NCBI GenBank assembly: GCA_027488975.1 | Contig: JAIYAQ010000033.1 | Location: 1-44,544 of the forward strand | From: Cyanobium sp. E1_MAG_00006 | Lineage (GTDB): Bacteria; Cyanobacteriota; Cyanobacteriia; PCC-6307; Cyanobiaceae | Reading direction: 5' to 3' | DNA: 44,544 nucleotides | In this document: positions 25,884-34,342 of the stretch, piece after piece | Position numbering within the stretch: position 1 is the first letter of the stretch | Layout of the letters: each line of letters begins with the position of its first letter | Program-made: the position numbers and the translations under genes | The notes under the pieces: model-generated | Databases searched by the model: none | The model's input: the letters and a program-made list of their open reading frames with translations, nothing else | What the model was told of the DNA's origin: nothing

Positions 25884-26995
25884 GCTGCGGCCACCAGCGG
25901 CAGCCGGGCGGCGAGATCGCGGAAGGCTGCGGCGGTGGCGGAGTGCGGCGCAGAGAGCACGGCCGGTCGGCCGCCATCTCCCCCTTCCACCACGGCCAGC
26001 TCCATCGGCAGCTGGGCCAGCAGGGGCACCGCAGCTTCCGCAGCAAGGTGAGCACCGCCACCGCGGCCGAACAGCTCATAGCGCTTCTCGGGCGCATCGG
26101 GCGGGATGAAGGCCGTCATGTTCTCCACCACGCCGAACACGGGCACCCCCAGCTGCTGGAACATCGCCAACCCCCGGCGCGCATCCTGCAGCGACACCAT
26201 CTGGGGGGTGGTGACGATGATCACGCCGGCCATCGGCACCGCCTGGGCGAGGCTGAGCTGGGCGTCGCCAGTGCCGGGCGGCAGATCCACCACCAGCACG
26301 TCGCGCTCACCCCAGGCCACCTGGTAGAGGAACTGGCGGATGATGCCGTTGAGCATCGGACCGCGCCAGATCACGGGCTGGTGGGCATCGATCAGCAGCC
26401 CCATCGACACCATGGCGATGCCGCAGCTCTCGATCGGGGTGAGCACCTGCTCGTTGCCGCTGCCGCTCACCTGCGGGGTCTGATCGGCCACCCCGAGCAT
26501 GGTGGGGGCGTTGGGGCCGTAGATGTCGGCGTCGAGCAGACCCACCTTCAGGCCACTGGCAGCCAGGGCACAGGCCAGGTTCACAGCCACGGTGCTCTTC
26601 CCGACGCCGCCCTTGCCGCTGCTCACGGCGATCACCTGCTTCACGCCGGGGATGGACTGGCGCTCCGGACCGCCGCCGCCATGGCCGGCCGCCCCAATCG
26701 GCGCTCCCTGGTTTGCAGCGGCGGCGGGGGCCGGTGGCGGGGCCAGTTCGATCTGAACGTCGTCGATGCCGCTCAGCTGCAACAGAGCACCGCGGGCCTC
26801 GCTGGCGATGCGCTCCCGCTGGACGTTGGCGTAACCGGGCAGCGCCAGGCGGAAGACCGCGCGGTTGTTCTGCAGCCGCACCTGCTGAATCCACTGCAGT
26901 TCGAGCAGACTGCGGCCGCTGCCGGCATCGGTGAGGGGCTCGAGCGCGGCGAGGGCCTGGGCAAGGGCCGCATCGGCCTGATCGGCGCTGGCCAT
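25880..26995 (-). CDS. mrp: Mrp/ApbC/NBP35 iron-sulfur carrier P-loop ATPase
   Basis: The N-terminal ~85 residues form a MIP18/DUF59-type domain and residues ~118-371 a P-loop ATPase with the deviant Walker A SGKGGVGKST (~126-135) and DADIYGPNAPTMLG. The family binds and transfers Fe-S clusters in the cytoplasm, important for photosystem I assembly. The CxxC often found after the ENM motif is absent here (VVENMTAFIPPD), as in many cyanobacterial homologues. It heads the mrp-rodA-kinase operon and is divergent from hemF. Confidence 0.93.
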   Translation of the reverse strand: MASADQADAALAQALAALEPLTDAGSGRSLLELQWIQQVRLQNNRAVFRLALPGYANVQRERIASEARGALLQLSGIDDVQIELAPPPAPAAAANQGAPIGAAGHGGGGPERQSIPGVKQVIAVSSGKGGVGKSTVAVNLACALAASGLKVGLLDADIYGPNAPTMLGVADQTPQVSGSGNEQVLTPIESCGIAMVSMGLLIDAHQPVIWRGPMLNGIIRQFLYQVAWGERDVLVVDLPPGTGDAQLSLAQAVPMAGVIIVTTPQMVSLQDARRGLAMFQQLGVPVFGVVENMTAFIPPDAPEKRYELFGRGGGAHLAAEAAVPLLAQLPMELAVVEGGDGGRPAVLSAPHSATAAAFRDLAARLPLVAAA

Positions 26996-27161
26996 CGGGG
27001 GGATCCTGGGGCCTGGATCCTAAAAGCGGGCTTCAGCACCTTCGGCAACGCCAACTCACATGCCGCAATCGTGTTGACGAACTCTCTCGAAGGCTTGTGC
27101 GCCGGCGGGTCGAGCTGAAAGGGTGAGGCGGTTTCGCAAGCCCCGGCGGGCTCTGCCACGA

Positions 27162-28277
27162 ATGCTGAAGGGCCTGCTCTCCCGTGCCAAGACCCAGCTG
27201 GGCGGGGTCCGCGACGGCAGCAGTGGATCGGCTGTGCCAGCGGCCCTGCAACTTGAGGCCCCTCCCGCAGATTCGCGCCAACGGGCCAAGGCGCTGCTGA
27301 TGGGCCTGCAGGATTCCATCTGCGCCGGCCTCGAGCAGCTCGATGGCGAGGGACGCTTTCAGGAGGAGAGCTGGGTGCGGCCGGAGGGCGGCGGCGGCCG
27401 CTCCCGGGTGCTGAAAAACGGCCGGGTGTTCGAGCAGGGCGGCGTGAACTTCTCGGAGGTGGAGGGATCGGAACTGCCGCCCTCGATCCTCAGCCAGAGG
27501 CCCGAGGCCAAGGGCCACCGCTGGTTCGCCACCGGCACCTCGATGGTGCTGCACCCCCGCAACCCCTACATCCCCACCGTTCACCTCAACTACCGCTACT
27601 TCGAGGCGGGGCCGGTGTGGTGGTTCGGCGGCGGCGCCGACCTCACCCCCTATTACCCCTTCCTCGAAGACGCCAAGCACTTCCACAGCACCCTCAAGGG
27701 CGCCTGCGACAGCGTCAATTCAGCGTTCTACGAGGTGTTCAAGCCCTGGTGCGACGAATACTTCTATCTGAAGCACCGCGATGAAACCCGCGGCGTGGGC
27801 GGCATCTTTTACGACTACCAGGATCCCCGCGGCGTGCTCTACAAGGGGCAGGACCCCAGCGGCCCCGCCGCCGCCGCCGGCCAGCGGGTGGGGGCTCAAC
27901 CCCAGAGCTGGGAGCAGCTGTTTGCCCTGGCCAGCGCCTGCGGCAACGCCTTCCTGCCGAGTTATGTGCCGATCGCCGAGAAGCGCCACGACACCCCTTA
28001 CGGCGAACGCGAGCGCCAGTTCCAGCTCTACCGCCGCGGCCGCTATGTGGAGTTCAATCTGGTGTTCGACCGCGGCACGATCTTCGGCCTGCAGACCAAC
28101 GGCCGCACCGAATCAATCCTGATGTCGCTGCCGCCTCTGGTGCGCTGGGAGTATGGCTATCAGCCGGAGGCAGGCAGCCGCGAGGCCCTGCTCACCGAGC
28201 TGTTCACCCGCCCCCAGAACTGGCTGCAGGATCCTGCCCTGGTGGCGCGCTGCCAGCCCCATCAGGCTGTCGACTGA
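27162..28277 (+). CDS. hemF: Oxygen-dependent coproporphyrinogen III oxidase
   Basis: HemF oxidatively decarboxylates coproporphyrinogen III to protoporphyrinogen IX with O2, in the shared path to heme, chlorophyll and bilins. Family segments include [59 protein letters not shown] and [23 protein letters not shown] 27162 is chosen; an upstream ATG-like start at 27123 adds only basic residues. A short insert rich in Ala lies at [16 protein letters not shown]. The 3' end overlaps a convergent gene by 74 bases. Confidence 0.97.
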   Translation: MLKGLLSRAKTQLGGVRDGSSGSAVPAALQLEAPPADSRQRAKALLMGLQDSICAGLEQLDGEGRFQEESWVRPEGGGGRSRVLKNGRVFEQGGVNFSEVEGSELPPSILSQRPEAKGHRWFATGTSMVLHPRNPYIPTVHLNYRYFEAGPVWWFGGGADLTPYYPFLEDAKHFHSTLKGACDSVNSAFYEVFKPWCDEYFYLKHRDETRGVGGIFYDYQDPRGVLYKGQDPSGPAAAAGQRVGAQPQSWEQLFALASACGNAFLPSYVPIAEKRHDTPYGERERQFQLYRRGRYVEFNLVFDRGTIFGLQTNGRTESILMSLPPLVRWEYGYQPEAGSREALLTELFTRPQNWLQDPALVARCQPHQAVD

Positions 28278-29115
28278 GGCCGCCAGCCAGCGGAACTCGC
28301 TCCTCAACCGCTCCACCCAGCGTGGCCGGGATCGGGGTGGCACCGGGCTGACGGCCCACCCCGAGCTCCAGGGCTGCCACCACGCGCTCGCTGATGCTGT
28401 CGAGCGCCCGCTCGCGGGTGGCCAGGTTGCGCAGGGCAGGCTCCAGCGGGGCCTCGAGCTTGCCGATTTCCAGCAGGGTGATGCCGCGACGCGGCCCGCC
28501 CAGCCCACCACGGAACTGCATCGGGTAGCCGCCGAAGGCCAGGGCCAGGCTTTCATCGATGCGGCTGAAGGGGCGGTGCAGCGCCGGGATCACGCCCGAG
28601 CCCACCCCATCGAGGCCGTAGGCATCGAAATGAATCTCGAGGGCATAGCCACCGGCGGCGGCATGGGCCTTGCCCACGCTCCAGTTGGTGCGGGGATCAT
28701 CGCCATCAACGATGGCGCGCAGGGGTGGGTCGTAGAAGCTGATGTTGAGACCGCGTTGCCGGCCCAGATCCACCACCCGCCGGGCGACCTGCAGATTCCA
28801 GTAGAGCTCGTCGCGAATGCCGCTCTGCATCGGCTCGGCCCCCTGGCGATCCACCGCCTCACCGGCGGTGCCGGGGCCGGTGATGCCCTGGGAGTCGGCG
28901 TGGCCGGCCATCACGAGGATCGGCACATCCGCGGTCACGGCCCTGGCTCCGATCCAGTCGCGCTGGAGGCGGCTGCGGGGGCCTGTGAGCGGATCACGAC
29001 CCGTGGCCGGAGCGGGCGCCTGCGCTGCCGCTGCCATGGCCAGTGGCAAGGCCAGCAGGGCGGAGAGGGCCAGGCCGCGGACCACGGTCCTGCTGCGGCG
29101 GCATGGACTCACCAT
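28204..29115 (-). CDS. Putative secreted N-acetylmuramoyl-L-alanine amidase-like protein
   Basis: A signal peptide ([20 protein letters not shown]) is followed by a fold like zinc amidases of the Amidase_3 type: a possible metal ligand in [12 protein letters not shown], a helix [16 protein letters not shown], the second metal site EIHFDAYG and a catalytic-Glu-like segment [11 protein letters not shown]. Such enzymes cut the bond between muramic acid and the stem peptide. The C-terminal ~40 residues are low-complexity and lie over the 3' end of hemF on the opposite strand, so they may be dispensable. The family match is partial and the substrate not certain. Confidence 0.75.
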   Translation of the reverse strand: MVSPCRRSRTVVRGLALSALLALPLAMAAAAQAPAPATGRDPLTGPRSRLQRDWIGARAVTADVPILVMAGHADSQGITGPGTAGEAVDRQGAEPMQSGIRDELYWNLQVARRVVDLGRQRGLNISFYDPPLRAIVDGDDPRTNWSVGKAHAAAGGYALEIHFDAYGLDGVGSGVIPALHRPFSRIDESLALAFGGYPMQFRGGLGGPRRGITLLEIGKLEAPLEPALRNLATRERALDSISERVVAALELGVGRQPGATPIPATLGGAVEERVPLAGGLSRQPDGAGSAPPGQDPAASSGGG

Positions 29116-29150
29116 CGACCCCGTGCGGATCGAGCCACTCTGACGCAGGG

Positions 29151-29705
29151 TCAGATCGGCGAGCTCAGCAGGTTGCCGTCGCTGAACAGACCGAGCCGCG
29201 GCCCCATCTCCTGCTCCAAGGCGATCAACTCATCGCGGTGGGCGCGCAGGCGCAAGGCGCTGCCGGTGGCCTGGTCATGGCTGATCAACCGCAACTCCAC
29301 GGTTTCGGCACGCGCGGCGCGGCGGCTATAGATCACTCCGGCCAGCGGGCCCAGGCCCACCAGCAGGAGCGGCCACCAGGCCAGCTGGGGCAGCAGCTGG
29401 CGGATCACCAGCCCCAGGCTGCCGGCCCCTACAGCGCCGAGCAGGGAGAGCAGCAGCGCCAGGGTGCCGCTGGCCTGCACCTGGCCGCGGAAGCGCAGCA
29501 GGCGCCGTTCCGGATTGCTCTCCTCGGCGATCCAGCCGCGCTGCTGCAGCCACTCAGCGAGGGCGGGAAGCACCTCGAGGGGCGGACGCGAGGACCGCAC
29601 CTCCACCACGGTGGTGCGGTCCTTACTGGCAGCCCGCAGGAAGAACACCAGGCCGACAGCCAGGAGCAGGGTGAGCAGCAGGGTGGAGGCCAGGGCTGTG
29701 GGCAT
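29151..29705 (-). CDS. CCB-family cytochrome b6f cofactor assembly protein
   Basis: The 184-residue protein has an N-terminal helix (STLLLTLLLAVGLVFFLRAA followed by SKDRT), an RGW segment, then two more hydrophobic helices around residues 85-135 ending LAGVIYSRRAARAE, and a C-terminal HRDELIALEQE. This order matches the 'cofactor assembly of complex C subunit B' family (CCB2/CCB4-like), which helps attach heme ci to cytochrome b6. ATG 29705 is chosen because the family starts at the first helix; it lies inside the end of the upstream gene, an 83-base overlap. Confidence 0.75.
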   Translation of the reverse strand: MPTALASTLLLTLLLAVGLVFFLRAASKDRTTVVEVRSSRPPLEVLPALAEWLQQRGWIAEESNPERRLLRFRGQVQASGTLALLLSLLGAVGAGSLGLVIRQLLPQLAWWPLLLVGLGPLAGVIYSRRAARAETVELRLISHDQATGSALRLRAHRDELIALEQEMGPRLGLFSDGNLLSSPI

Positions 29706-30099
29706 GCAGCGAGCCGCCGCGCAGATGCAATTCATTCTCCTGCAGCCACTGATGCCATGGCGGCATCAGCTCCTGGGCCTCGCAACGACTCGCCTCGATC
29801 AGGTGCAGCATCCGCCGCGGGCGACCGCGACTGGGGCAGCGCTGGGCGTAGGTGCTGATGGCGCCCTGCTGATCGAGAAAGCTGAGCGCCTGCTGCAGAA
29901 CGGTTTCCGAGAGGCGCAGCTTCGGGTGCACCGAAGCGAGATCGTGCATCAGCGCTGTGGGGTAGCTGTCCGCCTCCAGCAGGCGCTCGAGGATCCAGCA
30001 CACCGCCAGCTCCAGCCCCAGGTGCTGGATGGGGGGCTGAACGAAGAAAGCCCGGATCGCCTCCAGACCGGGTTGCACAGGCAGACGGCGGGATGGCAT
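29623..30099 (-). CDS. Winged-helix (PadR-like) conserved cyanobacterial protein
   Basis: Residues ~28-100 read as a winged helix of the PadR type: LAVCWILERLLEADSYPTAL, a recognition-helix region LRLSETVLQQALSFLDQQG and a wing ending GRPRRMLHL. The C-terminal ~30 residues are His/Pro/Gly-rich and come from the part that overlaps the CCB gene. PadR proteins usually repress transcription, but many cyanobacterial homologues of this type have no assigned target. It is co-directional with and overlaps the CCB-family gene. Confidence 0.65.
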   Translation of the reverse strand: MPSRRLPVQPGLEAIRAFFVQPPIQHLGLELAVCWILERLLEADSYPTALMHDLASVHPKLRLSETVLQQALSFLDQQGAISTYAQRCPSRGRPRRMLHLIEASRCEAQELMPPWHQWLQENELHLRGGSLHAHSPGLHPAAHPAPGCRPGVLPAGCQ

Positions 30100-30210
30100 C
30101 GGACTCGACGGATGGGCGGCTCTGAAGAACTGCTAGCGCAATCTCATTTCGGTTTTCAAGAGCGAAACGCGATTACGCCATTTCTGGAGGGCGGCGCAGC
30201 ATCCGCGACG

Positions 30211-30927
30211 ATGGCGACAGCCCATCCCCCGCCGTCGCCCGCCGTGACCAGCTCCGCAAGCAGCAGCCAAGCCTCCGCTCCCGCCGCAGGCTCCAGCCCG
30301 GCACAGTTCGCCGTGCTCGATCGGGACCTCAGCCCCGAGTGGCTGGAGCTGCTGAGCCGCTCCAACGCCGTGGCCGTGGACACCGAGGCCATGGGCCTGG
30401 TGCACGGCCGCGACCGCCTCTGCCTGGTGCAGATCAGCGACGACGCCGACAACGTCTGCTGCATTCGCATCCTGCGCGGCCAGAGCGACGCGCCGCTGCT
30501 CAAGCAACTGATGGAGAACCCGGCGATCGAGAAGGTGTTCCACTTCGCCCGCTTCGATGTGGCCGCCCTGGGCGAGGGCCTGGGCATCGCCGTGAACCCG
30601 CTGTTCTGCACCAAGGTGGCCAGCCGCCTGGCCCGCACCTACACCAACCGCCACGGCCTCAAGGAGCTGGTGCAGGAGCTCTGCGGCGTGGAACTCGACA
30701 AGAGCTCCCAGAGCAGCGACTGGGGCCGGGTGGAGGAGCTGAGTGAAGCCCAGCTGGCCTACGCCGCCAACGACGTGCGCTACCTGCTGGCCGCCCGCGA
30801 CCGCCTGGTGCAGATGCTGGGGCGCGAAGAGCGGCTCGACCTGGCCCAGCGCAGCTTCGCCTGCATCCCGGTGATCGCCGAGCTGGACCGCGGCCATTAC
30901 GGCGCGATCTTCGAGCATCGCTCCTGA
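30211..30927 (+). CDS. Ribonuclease D-like 3'-5' exonuclease
   Basis: The product has the DEDD exonuclease motifs: VDTEAMGL (Exo I), HFARFDVAAL (Exo II) and YAANDVRYLLAARDRL (Exo III, DEDDy type with Tyr). It corresponds to the nuclease part of RNase D without the HRDC domains, as is usual in cyanobacteria (~210 residues after a Ser/Ala/Pro-rich N-terminus). Such enzymes trim 3' ends of tRNA and other small RNAs. ATG 30211 is the first plausible start; a GTG at 30243 would remove low-complexity sequence. Confidence 0.85.
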   Translation: MATAHPPPSPAVTSSASSSQASAPAAGSSPAQFAVLDRDLSPEWLELLSRSNAVAVDTEAMGLVHGRDRLCLVQISDDADNVCCIRILRGQSDAPLLKQLMENPAIEKVFHFARFDVAALGEGLGIAVNPLFCTKVASRLARTYTNRHGLKELVQELCGVELDKSSQSSDWGRVEELSEAQLAYAANDVRYLLAARDRLVQMLGREERLDLAQRSFACIPVIAELDRGHYGAIFEHRS

Positions 30928-30940
30928 GCGGAGGCCCGTC

Positions 30941-31198
30941 TCAGTCGTCGCCGATGTAGTTCTCCTCCTCCTTCACGGCCTCCAGGAGTACATCCAGCAG
31001 CTGCCGCGACTGCTCGCTCACACCCTGGCTCTCCAGCAGCAACCGCTGGGCGATCAGGGTGCGGCCGTCGTTGTCGCGCACGCCTTGGCGGGAGGCCACC
31101 AGATCAACCTTGCGGCGGGCGGCGGCGATGCTGATGCTGAGAGCGGTGGCCAGGCGCGCACAGGCGGTCACGTAGTCCTTGTCCTGAGGGGCGGCCAT
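30941..31198 (-). CDS. Small conserved-looking helical protein (85 aa)
   Basis: From ATG 31198 the product is MAAPQDKDYVTACARLATAL, helical and rich in Ala, Arg and Leu, with an acidic tail (KEEENYIGDD). It contains the pattern RLATALSISIAAARRKVDLVAS that looks like a helix-turn-helix-free regulatory or structural helix bundle. There is no signal peptide or metal site. It is convergent with the exonuclease gene (13 bases between stops) and lies downstream of the LpxB-like gene. The family is not recognised. Confidence 0.65.
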   Translation of the reverse strand: MAAPQDKDYVTACARLATALSISIAAARRKVDLVASRQGVRDNDGRTLIAQRLLLESQGVSEQSRQLLDVLLEAVKEEENYIGDD

Positions 31199-31264
31199 GG
31201 CGGGTCGCGGCAAGCGGCGGATCCCCATCATCCCGTTCTGGCTCAGCAGCTCCTCCCCAGCTCC

Positions 31265-32503
31265 TCAGCGGGCGGCCTGCAGCAGGCGCTCCTCCACCAG
31301 GGCGGCCAGGGCCTCGCTGCCGCCGGCGGGCCCCATGCGGCGTCGGCCGATCCGGCCCAGCGCCAGCCGCAGGGCCGGCTCCCGCAGCAGCAGCTCGAGC
31401 CGCGCGGCCAGGGCGGCCGGACTGTCGCAGACCGCCACCGCACCACCCAGCAGACGGCTCTGACGCGCAGCGAAGCCGCGCTTGAACTGCGGCCCCGGCC
31501 CCGGCAGCGAGAGGGCGGGAATACCCAGACCCACCAGCTGCTCGGTGGCGGTGCCGGCCGCCGCCAGCCCGAGCTCAGCCCAGCTGGCCCAGTCGGCGAA
31601 ACGGCCAGGCCCGATCAGCAACAGATGGGAGCCCCGGCGCCAGGCCGCTGCGGCACCGCTGCCCGGCGGGGGATCGGCTGGCCCGTAGCCCAGCTCCCGC
31701 AGCAGCGGCGCCCATTCCGCCGGCGAGGGCCGTGCACCGGTGGGAGCGAGCAGAACGAGGGGTTGCGCAGCCGCTGGGCCCGCCACGGCCTGCAGCAGGC
31801 GGCGCAGGTTGGCGAGGGCCTCGGGCATGCGGCTGCCGCCTAGTAGCAGCATGCGTCGATGGGACGCGAGCGCCTCCGGCAGCGGGCCGGCCTGCAACCC
31901 ATCCATCATCGGATTGCCCGGTGCCAGGGCCGGCACGCCATGGCGGCGCAACCCACGGGCCGTCAGGCCATCGCGCACGGCCACCAGCCGGCAGCGGCGC
32001 CGCCCCATGAGCGCCCACTCCCATGGGTCCCATTCACTGCCCTTGAGGCCGTGATAACAGGCGGCAAGGCCGGCGGAACCGGGACCGCTGGCCCAGGTGT
32101 AATCGCTCTTGGGGGTCCCGATGAAGCCGTAGGGGGCCCCACTGGCCCAGGCCAGCAGCAGCGGCAACAGATCCCCCACCGCCAGCACGGGATCACCACA
32201 GCGACCCCAGCGGCGCACCAGCCGCCACTGGCTCAGGCTGAGGCCGAGCACGCCGGCCCCCAGATCCGCCAGCAGACCGCGCAGGCTCTGGTTGCTGAAG
32301 CCACCGCTGGGCAGGGCCCGCCGCGGGCCGACACGCCGCAGCCCTCCGGCCTGCTCCGCTGCGGCGAAGGCCGAACCCTCACCCACCAGCGGCAGCACGA
32401 CGACCTCCAGCTCCGGCCGCCGCCGGCCCAGGGCATCGAGCACCCGCTGGGCGATCAGGTCCTCCCCGTGGCCGTTGCTCAGCACCAGCAGACGGCCGGG
32501 CAT
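31265..32503 (-). CDS. Lipid-A-disaccharide synthase-related glycosyltransferase
   Basis: The 412-residue protein starts LLVLSNGHGEDLIAQRVLDA, the N-terminal nucleotide-sugar glycosyltransferase pattern of the cyanobacterial LpxB-related family, and has GTPKSDYTWASG, the donor-site segment AAAGTATEQLVGLGIPALSLPG and PQFKRGFAARQSRLLGG. It belongs to the GT-B fold; its acceptor is unknown and it is distinct from true LpxB. ATG 32503 is used because upstream in-frame starts lie inside the divergent tRNA-Cys gene. It ends 66 bases before the small gene at 31198. Confidence 0.82.
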   Translation of the reverse strand: MPGRLLVLSNGHGEDLIAQRVLDALGRRRPELEVVVLPLVGEGSAFAAAEQAGGLRRVGPRRALPSGGFSNQSLRGLLADLGAGVLGLSLSQWRLVRRWGRCGDPVLAVGDLLPLLLAWASGAPYGFIGTPKSDYTWASGPGSAGLAACYHGLKGSEWDPWEWALMGRRRCRLVAVRDGLTARGLRRHGVPALAPGNPMMDGLQAGPLPEALASHRRMLLLGGSRMPEALANLRRLLQAVAGPAAAQPLVLLAPTGARPSPAEWAPLLRELGYGPADPPPGSGAAAAWRRGSHLLLIGPGRFADWASWAELGLAAAGTATEQLVGLGIPALSLPGPGPQFKRGFAARQSRLLGGAVAVCDSPAALAARLELLLREPALRLALGRIGRRRMGPAGGSEALAALVEERLLQAAR

Positions 32504-32546
32504 CCCGTGACTGATACGATCCGTTCCTGGGAGTTTGCTCCCGAAC

Positions 32547-32617
32547 GGCGGCATGGCCAAGTGGTAAGGCAGAGGATTGCAAATCCTTTACCCCCAGTTC
32601 GAATCTGGGTGCCGCCT
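32547..32617 (+). tRNA. tRNA-Cys (anticodon GCA)
   Basis: The 71 bases fold into a cloverleaf: acceptor GGCGGCA/TGCCGCC, D arm GGCCAAGTGGTAAGGC, anticodon stem GAGGA/TCCTT around loop TTGCAAA (anticodon GCA), and T arm CCAG/CTGG with TTCGAAT. No CCA is encoded. An accessory-looking stretch begins just downstream. Confidence 0.95.
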
Positions 32618-32904
32618 CTTTTGTGACAGGGTCGCCAGGCGCTTGAGAGCCGGCGCTGCGCAACATCTTGTGTCGATGAACGTAGCATTGGCAACTCTCA
32701 CGCGAGGCAAATCTCGCCGCCAAGCGCATCAGTGCGGCTGGCAAGCGAACAGCGCGTTGGAGCAGCCGATCCCACCCAGCGGCGGAACCTGCCCAGCTGG
32801 GCAACGCCTGGTGGCTCTGAAGGTCAGGGCCTGGAGATCCCAACGCATGGGCCTTCGGGATCACCAGGCAATTCCCATAAGGTACGCACAACCTCGCGTC
32901 CCAC
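32618..32904. other. Spacer after tRNA-Cys, nothing recognised
   Basis: No supported gene, and no clear repeat of the tRNA 3' end that would mark an integration site within view. A promoter for the small exported genes that follow must be here or close by, but no clear box is visible. Confidence 0.4.
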
Positions 32905-33120
32905 ATGAAGCGACTGCTCTTTCTCGCTCTTGCCTCCGCCTGTCTTCCCTCTGTCGCCTGCGCTCAAACGAACAACTCCGGGGCGGTTCCTGCGATGTAT
33001 GCCACCAAGGCAGAAGCAGAAAAGGCAGCGCCCAAATTCAACTGCACAGGGGCACATCAGATGGGCGACAAATGGATGCCCTGCTCTAAGCACGGCGATG
33101 CCAAGACCCATGCCCACTGA
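32905..33120 (+). CDS. Small exported DUF3721-type protein (71 aa)
   Basis: A signal peptide (MKRLLFLALASACLPSVACA) is followed by a short mature part with the DUF3721 pattern: AMYATKAEAEKAAPKFNCTG, then AHQMGDKWMPCSKH. The two Cys and several His residues could bind a metal such as copper or zinc, but this has not been shown for the family. ATG 32905 is the natural start. The end overlaps the start of the next gene by 11 bases, so the two are probably translated together. Confidence 0.75.
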   Translation: MKRLLFLALASACLPSVACAQTNNSGAVPAMYATKAEAEKAAPKFNCTGAHQMGDKWMPCSKHGDAKTHAH

Positions 33121-33547
33121 GCAACCTCAAGCTTGCGGCAGCAAACCCAAGGCAGTCGCCATCGGCATTGCACCGCTGGGAATCGTCTCCATCGGCATCG
33201 TCCCCATGGGCGTGGTGAGCATTGGCGTGGTGCCGATGGGAGTGATCAGCATCGGGGCAGTCGGCATGGGCGTGATCAACGCCTGCGTGGTGGGGATGGG
33301 AATCCTGGTGGCGGGCGTCAATGTGATGGGCGTGTGGTGGGTCGGAATGGACGGCATGGGTCCGAAACGCCTGGGAGCAGCCAATGCGATCCACTCCAGC
33401 CACCACCACGCGCACCAGTCGGCCCAGCCGCAGAACCTCTACGCCTACCCGAGCAAACAGGTGGCCCTGCAGAAGGCCAAAGCGTTGGGCTGCCATGGCG
33501 TCCATGCCATGGGATCGCTCTGGATGCCCTGCGAGCAACACCCATAG
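33110..33547 (+). CDS. Period-5 glycine-repeat protein with DUF3721-like tail (145 aa)
   Basis: After a short N-terminus (MPTEQPQACGSKPKAVA), residues ~18-85 form about 13 consecutive five-residue units beginning with Gly (GIAPL, GIVSI, GIVPM, GVVSI, GVVPM, GVISI and so on; one unit has Cys in place of Gly). The C-terminus repeats the motif of the upstream gene: LYAYPSKQVALQKAKALGCH, then GVHAMGSLWMPCEQH. The repeat part is very hydrophobic and could be a membrane-inserted or tightly wound beta-helix-like structure; this is inference. ATG 33110 overlaps the DUF3721 gene by 11 bases. Together they look like a two-gene, possibly metal-binding unit. Confidence 0.65.
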   Translation: MPTEQPQACGSKPKAVAIGIAPLGIVSIGIVPMGVVSIGVVPMGVISIGAVGMGVINACVVGMGILVAGVNVMGVWWVGMDGMGPKRLGAANAIHSSHHHAHQSAQPQNLYAYPSKQVALQKAKALGCHGVHAMGSLWMPCEQHP

Positions 33548-33555
33548 TGGGGATG

Positions 33556-33676
33556 ACGGGCCCACTGCCCTTGCCAGTGGCCAAACGAGGAAAGTGCGGT
33601 GAGGGAGTCCCCAAGGCCGCCGCTGTCCCGCAACTGTGATGGGGTTCGCCCCTCAGTCAGAACACTCGCCGTCACC
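33556..33676 (+). promoter_or_regulatory. Cobalamin (B12) riboswitch
   Basis: The sequence carries the conserved core of the AdoCbl/cobalamin riboswitch class: AAACGAGGAA-type start, CGGTGAGGGAGTCC, then GCCGCTGTCCCGCAACTGTG (the B12 box region) and a closing CAGTCAGAACACTCGCCGTC. A P1 helix can pair GACGG (33556) with CCGTC (~33673). It lies about 40 bases before the HupE gene, so cobalamin most likely shuts this gene off at translation initiation or by early termination. Confidence 0.88.
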
Positions 33677-33712
33677 AGTCCCATTCGTGCTCGGCGAGGA
33701 CCGAGCCATCCC

Positions 33713-34324
33713 ATGAAACGCTTCCAATCCCCCCTGATTGCCCTGACCGCTGGATCCGCCGTGGTTCTGGGCACCCATCCCGCCTTGGCTCACGGCACTG
33801 CCACTGGTGGCGCCCTGGGCGGCCTGACCCATCCGCTGCTGGGCCTGGATCACCTGGTCATGCTGCTAGCGGTGGGCACCGCGGCCTCCTTCATCTCATC
33901 CCAACTGCTGCTGTGGGCACTGGGAGGCGCCGTTCTTGGTGCTGTCGTGGGGTTCACGGGTTTCTCGATTGCCTCTGCTGAGGTACTTGCGGCACTGGCC
34001 ATCTCAGCGGTGGGCGCTGTGATCCTGCTGGCGAGCAGGATCGCCAAGACCAGCCAACCCAACACCCTCACCACCCTCAGCGGTGCCGTAGTGGCGGCAG
34101 GGATCTCCATTCACGCCATGCTGCATGGGCTGGAGGCACCCAAAGACAGCACCAGCCTCCTTTGGTGGACCGGTGCGTTGGCGAGTTCCGCCCTGGTGTG
34201 TGGCGGCACCGTTCTGCTGCTGAAGAAACTGCCGCTCACCTGGACCAAGGCCGCGGCGATTGCCTTTCTAGCGATTGGTGGATTGCTTGCCGTTGGCTCT
34301 GCGGGTCTGCTGGCCGGTGCCTGA
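33713..34324 (+). CDS. hupE: HupE/UreJ-family metal permease, probably cobalt
   Basis: The 203-residue protein has a signal-like N-terminus ending ALAHG, the HupE motif GGLTHPLLGLDHLVMLLAVG, about six membrane helices and the second His motif SIHAMLHGLEAP. HupE/UreJ proteins are secondary permeases for nickel or cobalt. The cobalamin riboswitch directly upstream argues for cobalt import in support of (pseudo)cobalamin synthesis. ATG 33713 is preferred over upstream starts that would fall within the riboswitch. Confidence 0.88.
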   Translation: MKRFQSPLIALTAGSAVVLGTHPALAHGTATGGALGGLTHPLLGLDHLVMLLAVGTAASFISSQLLLWALGGAVLGAVVGFTGFSIASAEVLAALAISAVGAVILLASRIAKTSQPNTLTTLSGAVVAAGISIHAMLHGLEAPKDSTSLLWWTGALASSALVCGGTVLLLKKLPLTWTKAAAIAFLAIGGLLAVGSAGLLAGA

Positions 34325-34342
34325 CCGTGCTCCGTTGAGCCA

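Noticed and set aside
23209-26097. A 962-codon frame that would extend the kinase through rodA into mrp
   Set aside because: Only the part up to 24594 has a kinase pattern; the upstream part is a shifted reading of rodA and mrp, and a TGATG junction gives a natural start.
30133-30918. Minus-strand 261-codon frame opposite the exonuclease gene
   Set aside because: The plus frame carries clear DEDD motifs; the minus frame is a mirror.
33150-33365. Repeated short DNA units considered as a CRISPR array or tandem repeat
   Set aside because: There are no spacers of constant length; the repeats follow five codons and vary at third positions, so the signal is at the protein level.
33085-33565. Minus-strand frame with many His and Asp (metal-chaperone-like)
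   Set aside because: It is the complement of the glycine repeat; the periodic His arises from the repeated codons on the other strand.
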